The notes below the pieces were generated by a model. That model had not been told where the DNA came from, made no database searches, and saw nothing but the letters and a program-made list of their open reading frames with translations. 6,748 nucleotides of DNA, from contig CAYUET010000074.1 of the NCBI GenBank assembly GCA_964443875.1, positions 1-6,748 of the forward strand, given 5' to 3'. The first letter of the stretch is position 1. Each line of letters opens with the position of its first letter. Positions 1-4,440 of the stretch are shown here, piece after piece. The DNA is from CAYUET01 sp964443875. Its GTDB lineage: Bacteria; Auribacterota; JAFGBW01. The position numbers and the translations under genes were made by a program.

Positions 1-2
1 TT

Positions 3-71
3 GCGCATAACCTGTGGCTCCTTTCTGGGTTGCCGGAAGCGGAAGAGAAAATTAGAAAAAAAGCTGCTTAA
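3..71 (+). CDS. C-terminal tail of a probable transposase (5'-truncated by window edge)
   Basis: Frame 3 is open from the window edge to a TAA at 69-71 and ends in 22 residues beginning AHNLWLLSGLPEAEE and finishing in a basic KIRKKAA tail. An 'AHNLW-L-L' segment close to the stop resembles the last helix of several DDE transposases as I remember them. This cannot be verified here, and 22 residues are too few to assign a family. The other two plus frames are less protein-like: one stops at once, and the other gives a Lys/Arg-rich string. Position supports the call, because the stop lies about 180 bp before a sequence that looks like an IS terminus. Confidence 0.4.
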   Translation, partial: AHNLWLLSGLPEAEEKIRKKAA

Positions 72-166
72 AAAATTAATCCGTTTGCCGAAAGTAAACG
101 TTTTTCAGAAAATCACAGATGACTTGTCTGAATTTAAAGCAGTTACGAATATGAAAATATTTTGAG

Positions 167-188
167 AGGTTAACTTTTTGGTTAACCT
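167..188 (+). terminator. Stem-loop behind the transposase tail (possible terminator)
   Basis: A perfect 8-bp inverted repeat, AGGTTAAC at 167-174 and GTTAACCT at 181-188, encloses a TTTTTG loop. The T-run is in the loop rather than after the stem, so it is not a textbook intrinsic terminator. Such a hairpin between a transposase stop and the IS end could still limit read-through. The inverted repeat is seen directly; the function is inferred. Confidence 0.35.
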
Positions 189-196
189 GTATGCAA

Positions 197-250
197 AATC
201 ATTTTAAATTTTAAAACTGTAAAAAATTTGTATAAACGGGACAGGCTCTA
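197..250 (+). repeat. 54-bp inverted repeat, left copy (IS terminus)
   Basis: All 54 bases are identical to the reverse complement of 6695-6748. The segment is very AT-rich (TTTTAAATTTTAAAA core at 202-216) and ends in the GC-richer motif ACGGGACAGGCTCTA. Similarity stops abruptly after CTCTA (next base T here, G in the other copy). This fits an IS end and a short target sequence. The right copy runs into the window end, so the true repeat may be longer on its IS-internal side. Confidence 0.9.
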
Positions 251-557
251 TATAACGTTTTTGATCAGGGCGAAAAACCCCCTGGCGCTATCTTCTGAAG
301 TGGGTTGAGAAAAAATTTTTCACAAAAAAGAGAGAGGTAAAGCCTGAAGGAAAAAAATGAAAGCTCGTGGCGTCTGAAATATTTGATGTTCGTTTGATAA
401 AGAATTGTCATTATCATTTAGTAAAAATTAAAGGAGGTTAGCTGTAAAGTCAAGGTGTTTTTCAAATGCAAGGCTGAAGATTAAATGTTTCAATTCAGTC
501 TATATTTGTTTTGGGCTAAAATGAGTCTATTTGCTAATCGTGGATATTCAGATGATT
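251..557. other. Gene-free stretch between IS end and Sel1-repeat gene
   Basis: I see no supported gene in these 307 bases. The stretch is AT-rich. A strong Shine-Dalgarno-like sequence, AAGGAGG at 431-437, is not followed by any usable start: the nearest GTG (455) opens only nine codons, and the ATG at 485 opens 31 codons with no good ribosome site. A weak CAGGG/CCCTG pairing occurs at 266-284. No T-tailed hairpin is visible to end the minus-strand Sel1 gene. Confidence 0.6.
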
Positions 558-1301
558 TTATCTCTGCTCAATATCTTTAAAAGAAGATTTATGCTTCTGA
601 ATCCAGGCTTCTGCCCGGGATTTTGCCTGATAGATCTGCTCCGGGGTCAGTTTTCCGGAAAATGCTTTTCGGAAAGCGGAGGGCATGACCTGAATAACTC
701 CGTTATCCGAAGGTTTTGCGGGGATTGTGGTTATTGAGAGCCACTGATACGCGGTCATGAGATCAACGGGAACCCCGTCCCCTTTGAGATACATTTCCGC
801 AAGAAGGAATTGTATGGTTTTTTCGCCCTGTTCGGCGGCGCGCGTGTACCATTTCAGGGCTTCCTGGTCATTTCTCATGCCTTCAGTATTGTAATGATAG
901 ATTCCGCCCAGCATGAGTTGCGAAGGCAGGTGGCCCTGCTCAGCCGCCTTTTTGAATCCTTTTGCCGCTTTTTTGTTATTCCGGGGGACCCCCTGGCCGA
1001 AATGATGCATGCAGCCCAGATAAAACAGAGACTTCAGGTTTCCTTTTCGGCCTGCTTTCTTGAACCATTTGAAGGCTTCTTTATAGTTGAGGGGAACTCC
1101 CTTGCCTTTATAATACATTTCCCCGAGATTGGCCCGGGCCTGAATATCGCCGTCCCCGGCCTTTTTCAGGATTTCCTCAAAAAGAAGCAGCGATTTTTTT
1201 TCCTGCGTTGTTTCAGGGGGCTTTGTCTGGGTGATTTCTGCAGAGGCAGGAACAAGGATGAGGGTGGATGCAAGAAGGAGGATGAGTGTTGTTTTTCTCA
1301 T
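558..1301 (-). CDS. Exported Sel1-like repeat (SLR) protein
   Basis: This is a 247-residue protein with a clear Sec signal peptide: basic MRKTT, a Leu/Ile-rich core, and a likely cut after PASA at residue 21. A Pro/Thr/Lys linker follows, then about four tandem 36-residue Sel1/TPR-like repeats at roughly residues 53-87, 89-123, 125-159 and 161-190. Each shows the A-x-x-x-LG-x-(M/I)-Y-x-x-G-x-G-V-P signature followed by a (A)-x-x-W-(F/Y)-x-x-A pair of helices. The third repeat has lost the G-x-G-V-P loop (HYNTEGMRND instead). The C-terminal 55 residues are non-repeat and charged. Such proteins are alpha-solenoid scaffolds for protein-protein contacts in the periplasm or outside the cell; no enzyme activity is expected and the partner is unknown. 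The start is fixed by the signal peptide; the ribosome site is only a weak GGAA. It lies 111 bp downstream of the nucleotidyltransferase locus on the same strand and could be co-transcribed. Confidence 0.9.
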   Translation of the reverse strand: MRKTTLILLLASTLILVPASAEITQTKPPETTQEKKSLLLFEEILKKAGDGDIQARANLGEMYYKGKGVPLNYKEAFKWFKKAGRKGNLKSLFYLGCMHHFGQGVPRNNKKAAKGFKKAAEQGHLPSQLMLGGIYHYNTEGMRNDQEALKWYTRAAEQGEKTIQFLLAEMYLKGDGVPVDLMTAYQWLSITTIPAKPSDNGVIQVMPSAFRKAFSGKLTPEQIYQAKSRAEAWIQKHKSSFKDIEQR

Positions 1302-1412
1302 ATTTTTTCCGGAAGAAGTTTTTTAAGGTCGGCAAATCCGAAATGGAAAATTTTTACCGTCAAGTATTTCTGAGAGCGTTTTATAGATTTGTTTCTTCAT
1401 GCAATAGGCGGG

Positions 1413-1916
1413 TTAGGCGGCTTCGTACTGTATAAGGCTCGCTCTGAATGCATTTCTTACATCTTCTATTGTGACTAAAATTTGATTAGGATAAAAGTTG
1501 TTGCTGACATAGAGTTTTACAATCAGCGAATCTGTTTTTTGTCTCATAGCTTCTTTTTGGGAAGGAGAGAGTATCTCGTATTTCGGGTTTGTTTGGAGTC
1601 TTTTATCATATTTTCTGAAGGATTTTAAAAGGTTGACTTTCAGTTCTTTTATTGAGGAAAAATAGAGTTTACTTAAATTTCCATCAAGAGTTTTTGAGTG
1701 TTTTCTCAGGGAATTGATTCTGTTGATAAGAGGAGAAAGGTCTTTGCCCATTTTCAGAAAGTTGGTGTAGTAGTAATAATAAAATTCAATCACGGGAGTC
1801 AGATCTCCGGAATTGTTTTGCTCAAATCTATTCAGGCATTCTTCGATTTCATCGATGATGATGGGGTTTTCCTGCCACATATCGAATTTTACTTCCTGTC
1901 CAAGCGCCTGATTCAC
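1413..1916 (-). CDS. C-terminal half of a frameshifted nucleotidyltransferase-fold gene
   Basis: This 167-codon frame opens with a GTG that is unlikely to be a real start. The frame stays open upstream to about 1985, and translating that part gives HCPNPKDYEQLLEKFKSSV followed by NQALGQEVKFDMW, a smooth helix plus beta-strand. The strand EVKFDMW carries an Asp (residue 151 of the restored protein) about 35 residues after the D-x-E pair of the upstream frame. That is where the third metal-binding carboxylate of polymerase-beta-type nucleotidyltransferases falls. The remaining ~150 residues are predicted helical, charged and of unknown family, with an odd run of five tyrosines (1767-1781). I see no signal peptide, no ribosome site at the GTG and no independent domain start, so I read this as the back half of the gene at 1913-2332. 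Confidence 0.6.
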   Translation of the reverse strand: MNQALGQEVKFDMWQENPIIIDEIEECLNRFEQNNSGDLTPVIEFYYYYYTNFLKMGKDLSPLINRINSLRKHSKTLDGNLSKLYFSSIKELKVNLLKSFRKYDKRLQTNPKYEILSPSQKEAMRQKTDSLIVKLYVSNNFYPNQILVTIEDVRNAFRASLIQYEAA

Positions 1917-2332
1917 GGAACTTTTGAATTTTTCAAGAAGCTGTTCATAGTCCTTAGGGTTTGGGCAATGAAAATAGCTTCCAGATCACTTTTTTTCTCG
2001 GTCTGTCCGAATTGCATGGAACCGCAGAAAAATACGGAGACCTGCTCTTCCTGAAGATTGAGCTGATCGACAACGGTTTTTATTTTTTCTTTTCGGAATT
2101 CTGTTTCCGCTGTGGAGTATTTGAGATATTCCTGACGGATGTCATTGAGATCGGAGATGATTTTCATAAATCCGTCCCCTTTTAAGAAAGCCGGAATGAT
2201 GCTGGAAGGAGCCAGTGTGTTTTTGCAGAGAATTTTTTCACAAGCGGATTTGTCCTGCGGCTCTGCTGAAAGCCCAAGCCCAACAAGAAGAAAAAGGACG
2301 GTATAAAAATGAATGGTTTTAATTCTCATCAT
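1913..2332 (-). CDS. N-terminal half of a frameshifted nucleotidyltransferase-fold protein
   Basis: This 139-codon frame begins ATGATG and encodes an apparent Sec signal peptide (basic start, hydrophobic VLFLLVGLGL, likely cut after LSA at residue 23). A helical stretch (55-97) leads into the nucleotidyltransferase signature: VSVFFCGS at 98-105, FGQ, then SDLEAIF at 115-121. That is the G-S-x(10)-D-x-E pattern in which D116 and E118 would bind metal. After F121 the frame degenerates (IAQTLRTMNSFLKNSKVP) and stops, while the -1 frame continues as a plausible protein. One added base in the run at 1971-1974 joins both halves into 306 residues. A second start at 2167 (M56) is preceded by AAAAGGGG eight bases upstream and would give a cytosolic protein without the signal peptide. 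Substrate unknown; an exported nucleotidyltransferase would be odd because nucleotides are scarce in the periplasm. Confidence 0.65.
   Translation of the reverse strand: MMRIKTIHFYTVLFLLVGLGLSAEPQDKSACEKILCKNTLAPSSIIPAFLKGDGFMKIISDLNDIRQEYLKYSTAETEFRKEKIKTVVDQLNLQEEQVSVFFCGSMQFGQTEKKSDLEAIFIAQTLRTMNSFLKNSKVP
1971..1974 (-). other. Probable frameshift site (T4 on the coding strand)
   Basis: On the minus strand the sequence reads GAAGCTATTTTCATTGCC. The upper frame gives E-A-I-F-I-A and soon loses protein character. Adding one T gives E-A-I-F-H-C-P-N-P-K-D-Y-E, which continues to the stop at 1413-1415 as a 306-residue protein. The shift must lie between a TGA in the lower frame, overlapping the codons for S115-D116, and the TGA ending the upper frame at 1913-1915. 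This excludes the A7 run just upstream. The site is not a canonical X-XXY-YYZ slippery heptamer, so a mutation or a base-calling error in a homopolymer is more likely than programmed frameshifting. Confidence 0.6.
2165..2183 (-). promoter_or_regulatory. Ribosome binding site deciding an alternative internal start
   Basis: On the minus strand AAAAGGGG (2176-2183) lies eight bases before an in-frame ATG (2165-2167, residue 56 of the long frame). It is the only good Shine-Dalgarno match near any start of this gene. Use of this start would remove the signal peptide and give a protein beginning MKIISDLNDIRQEYL. Confidence 0.4.
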
Positions 2333-2337
2333 ACCAA

Positions 2338-2366
2338 AATATAACTTGAAGCAGGACAGCAGTCAA
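2338..2366 (-). promoter_or_regulatory. Sigma70-type promoter for the nucleotidyltransferase locus
   Basis: On the minus strand TTGACT (2361-2366) and TATATT (2338-2343) are separated by exactly 17 bases, matching the -35/-10 consensus in 5 of 6 positions each. Only five bases separate the -10 box from the first ATG (2330-2332), so transcription would start within or next to the ATGATG start. A leaderless mRNA is predicted if the long start is used. Confidence 0.65.
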
Positions 2367-2395
2367 TAGCTCGGGCTGGTTTATTTATCGCGGGC

Positions 2396-2457
2396 AAACA
2401 CGGGGGGGAAGGGGCTTGCATGTCCCCGATGAAACCCATGGGGATGCCCCCCTGTTT
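2396..2457. repeat. GC-rich nested inverted repeat
   Basis: The outer arms AAACA-C-GGGGGG (2396-2407) and CCCCCC-TGTTT (2447-2457) pair with one bulged C. Inside, GCAT-gt-CCCC (2418-2427) can pair with GGGGATGC (2440-2447) with a two-base bulge, sharing one C with the outer arm. The structure lies between divergent genes and near no gene end, so it is more likely a small repeated element or a regulatory fold than a terminator. Its function is unknown. Confidence 0.5.
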
Positions 2458-2479
2458 AATCTCATTAGCTTAAATTCCT

Positions 2480-2493
2480 CGCAGCTTGCTGCG
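2480..2493. repeat. Short hairpin CGCAG-CTTG-CTGCG
   Basis: A perfect small inverted repeat with a four-base loop lies seven bases before the palindromic element at 2500-2558. The surrounding string 'attcctcgcagcttgctgcgg' resembles the short dispersed sequences seen between genes in some proteobacteria. It has no coding content and its function is unknown. Confidence 0.4.
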
Positions 2494-2499
2494 GCTTAG

Positions 2500-2558
2500 T
2501 CATTGCGAAGCAATCTATAGGAGAGAGATTACTTCGTCCCAAAGCGTCCTCGCAATGA
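2500..2558. repeat. Palindromic interspersed element, copy 1 (degenerate)
   Basis: The outer arms TCATTGCGA (2500-2508) and TCGCAATGA (2550-2558) are perfect inverts. The inner arms, around GCGAAGCAATCT and AGATTACTTCGT, pair imperfectly. The order outer arm, inner arm, inner arm, outer arm is the same as in the copy at 6599-6659, so both belong to one dispersed, probably non-autonomous repeat family. Confidence 0.75.
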
Positions 2559-2842
2559 TGTATTTGATACCTCGCAACAGGCTTTGGAGTTGTTCATTCT
2601 GCACTCAATTTTTCCTTTGCCTGTATGGGGATGCGTCACGGCACTTTCGGGGAAGCCGCTTCTTCAACCGAATTTCTTATGATATTGAATGTTATATCTT
2701 TTTTAGCCTGTGAAAGGGGAAGGGGCGGTGTCGAAATATTCCTTTAGATCCTGATTTTTAGTATCGTTTTTTTTGGTATGAAAATGTTCATTTTTATTGA
2801 ATTTTCTTGTTCAGAATGGATTTCGATGCTTTAATTGCCGCC
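2559..2842. other. Gene-free leader region upstream of opgG
   Basis: These 284 bases hold no supported gene. They become AT-rich towards opgG, with T-runs at 2700 and 2767. A TTGGTA (2773-2778) lies 16 bases before TATTGA (2795-2800) and could be a weak promoter for the opgGH operon. I see no riboswitch-like fold and no good Shine-Dalgarno sequence in front of any possible opgG start. Confidence 0.4.
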
Positions 2843-4417
2843 ATGAAAAATTTAAAACTCTACCCTTTTGTTACCCTATCGTTTCTGCTGATGTTCTTTT
2901 ATTGCGGTTCTACTCTGTGTGAATTGCACGCGTCCGGAGCCGGGCAGAAGGCAAGGAAAGTCGTTCATTTTCAGGACGTGGTCAAGAAAGCCGCGGCTCT
3001 CTCAGAACAGAATTTTCAGCCTCCCCCCCGCGACGGCATAACAGAAGATCTTAAACAGATCACTTATGACCAGTGGCGTGACATCCGTTTTAAACCCCAG
3101 CAGAGTCTCTGGGCTAAAGATACCTTCAATGTCCAGTTTTTTCACCTGGGCTTTTTTTACCTTGATCCGGTAGTGATTAATTCCGTGGATAAAAACGGGG
3201 TTCAGGCCATGCCTTTTTCTCCCGAGCTGTTTGATTACAAAGACCGGTCCCATATTGACAAGCTGTCTGCAAATACCGGGTTTGCCGGTTTCAGGATTCA
3301 TTATCCGCTTAACACCTCCTCCTATGCCGATGAACTGATAGCCTTTCTCGGGGCTTCATATTTCAGGGCTCTGGGAAAAGGACTTCTTTACGGGCTTTCC
3401 GCCAGAGGGCTTGCGGTCAATACGGCGGAAGACATCGGCGAGGAATTTCCCTTTTTCAGGGAATTCTGGATCGTGCGCCCTACCTCTTTACTGGCCAGGG
3501 AGATTACGGTTTTAGCACTCATGGACAGCAAAAGTCTTACCGGCGCCTACGAGTTTGTGATTCGTCCGGGTGAGGAAACCCTCATGCGCGTGAAATGCAC
3601 CCTTTTTATCCGCAAGCCGGTCAGGAAGCTCGGTGTCGCCCCTCTGACTTCCATGTTTTTCTATGGAGAACATTCCCCAAACCCGGAAAGCGATTTCAGG
3701 CCTGAAATTCATGATTCAGACGGGATTTTGATTGAAACGAAAAAGGACACTTGGATATGGCATCCGGTTGTGAATCCTAAAAGAATTCTGATCAATACCT
3801 TCAACGTCCAGCAGCCTAAAGGATTCGGCCTTATGCAGCGGGATATTAATTTTGACCATTATCAGGATCTTGAGGCCCGTTATGACCGCCGCCCGAGTGT
3901 ATGGGTAAAACCTGAAGGGGACTGGGGCAAGGGACACCTTGAACTGCTGCAGCTTCCCACGGTGAATGAGTTCAATGACAATGTTGTGACTTACTGGGTG
4001 CCTGAAAAGGTTTTGAAACCAAAGGATTCCGTAAGCTATAAGTATACCCTTTCCTGGTATTCCGCGGAAATCAAACGAGCCCCTCTTACTTATGTGGACT
4101 CAACCCGCATTTTAAGAAAAAAGGACAGCGTCATGTTCCTGGTGGATTTTCTGCCCCAGGCAAGACAAAAGCTTTTATCTAAAAAAGATCTGACCGTGGA
4201 CATCAATGCCTTCAACAATTATAAAATCGCCGAGACTCAGATTATTCCAAACCCGGTGACCAACGGCTTAAGACTTGTGGTCCGCATTCGTCTTGATAAA
4301 GAGGGTTTTTTACAGAATATTCTCCCCACGGATCTTCCGGCCGTTGATTTGATGGCCTTCATCAAAGAGAAAAACACGGCAGTTACGGAAACCTGGAGCT
4401 TCACCTACCTTCCATAA
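2843..4417 (+). CDS. opgG: OpgG, periplasmic glucan biosynthesis protein
   Basis: This is the periplasmic partner in osmoregulated periplasmic glucan (OPG) synthesis, needed for the beta-1,2-glucan backbone and its branching; the family is also classed with GH186 glucanases. The family match is unmistakable along its whole length: FNVQFFHLGFFY, AGFRIHYPLN, FLGASYFRALGKG, YGLSARGLA, GEEFPFFREFWI, KLGVAPLTSMFFYGE, DFRPEIHDSDG, KGFGLMQRDINFD, YQDLEARYDRRPSVWV and DNVVTYWVPE, in the usual order. The N-terminal beta-sandwich domain ends near residue 390, and a smaller Ig-like C-terminal domain follows. The 524 residues from this ATG compare with about 511 in E. coli. I chose 2843 because MKNLKLYPF plus a hydrophobic core makes a proper signal peptide (cut near residues 25-30). 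In-frame TTG 2807 and ATG 2816 would add an acidic N-terminus. None of the three has a good ribosome site. It is followed 23 bp later by opgH, the classical operon order. Confidence 0.95.
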   Translation: MKNLKLYPFVTLSFLLMFFYCGSTLCELHASGAGQKARKVVHFQDVVKKAAALSEQNFQPPPRDGITEDLKQITYDQWRDIRFKPQQSLWAKDTFNVQFFHLGFFYLDPVVINSVDKNGVQAMPFSPELFDYKDRSHIDKLSANTGFAGFRIHYPLNTSSYADELIAFLGASYFRALGKGLLYGLSARGLAVNTAEDIGEEFPFFREFWIVRPTSLLAREITVLALMDSKSLTGAYEFVIRPGEETLMRVKCTLFIRKPVRKLGVAPLTSMFFYGEHSPNPESDFRPEIHDSDGILIETKKDTWIWHPVVNPKRILINTFNVQQPKGFGLMQRDINFDHYQDLEARYDRRPSVWVKPEGDWGKGHLELLQLPTVNEFNDNVVTYWVPEKVLKPKDSVSYKYTLSWYSAEIKRAPLTYVDSTRILRKKDSVMFLVDFLPQARQKLLSKKDLTVDINAFNNYKIAETQIIPNPVTNGLRLVVRIRLDKEGFLQNILPTDLPAVDLMAFIKEKNTAVTETWSFTYLP

Positions 4418-4431
4418 AGGGTTTAGCTTAC

Positions 4432-4437
4432 AAAGGA
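4432..4437 (+). promoter_or_regulatory. Ribosome binding site of opgH
   Basis: AAAGGA lies three bases before the ATG at 4441, a rather short spacing. Together with the 23-bp gap after opgG and no terminator between, it supports translation of opgH from the opgG transcript. Confidence 0.6.
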
Positions 4438-4440
4438 AAC

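Larger units (their letters stand above)
1..250 (+). mobile_element. 3' end of a probable insertion sequence (left copy, truncated by window)
   Basis: This stretch combines the C-terminal tail of a probable transposase (3-71), a non-coding trailer with a stem-loop (167-188) and a 54-bp terminal segment (197-250) ending in GGGACAGGCTCTA. The terminal segment recurs perfectly inverted at 6695-6748, which is what two copies of the same IS end in opposite orientation would give. The element's outer boundary is probably near 247-250, because the two copies diverge directly after CTCTA. The IS family cannot be named from the window, and the 5' part with its other terminal repeat lies outside it. 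The IS reading is inference; the repeat itself is certain. Confidence 0.5.

Noticed and set aside
431..437. Strong Shine-Dalgarno-like AAGGAGG
   Set aside because: No start codon at usable distance opens a frame longer than nine codons, so it probably arises by chance or is a relic.
1335..1363. Possible promoter for the Sel1 gene (TTGACG at 1358-1363, minus strand)
   Set aside because: At 16-18 bases spacing there is no acceptable -10 box (CGGATT at best), so the -35 match alone is not enough.
810..1373. 187-codon open frame on the plus strand
   Set aside because: It lies antisense over the Sel1-repeat gene. Its Phe/Cys-rich translation shows no domain, whereas the minus frame has clear repeats and a signal peptide.
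1698..1721. R-x6-H motif in the helical C-terminal half, hinting at a HEPN toxin partner of a MNT nucleotidyltransferase
   Set aside because: A single loosely spaced R...H pair in a Lys/Arg-rich helix is not enough, and the segment appears to be part of the same polypeptide as the nucleotidyltransferase domain.
1988..1996. A7 run in the nucleotidyltransferase as a programmed -1 slippery site
   Set aside because: A -1 slip there meets a TGA immediately (AAG TGA), so it cannot produce the long protein; the shift must be further downstream.
1698..2185. Plus-strand open frames of 118 and 74 codons opposite the nucleotidyltransferase
   Set aside because: They are shadows of the AT-rich minus-strand gene, with Phe/Ile-rich translations, no ribosome site and no family features.
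2396..2558. CRISPR array
   Set aside because: The repeats here are single nested palindromes, with no regular direct repeats and spacers anywhere in the window and no cas genes.
2486..2713. 75-codon plus-strand frame in the intergenic region
   Set aside because: It starts inside the palindromic element and its translation is Cys/Arg/Ser-rich without recognisable features; the open frame looks like chance.
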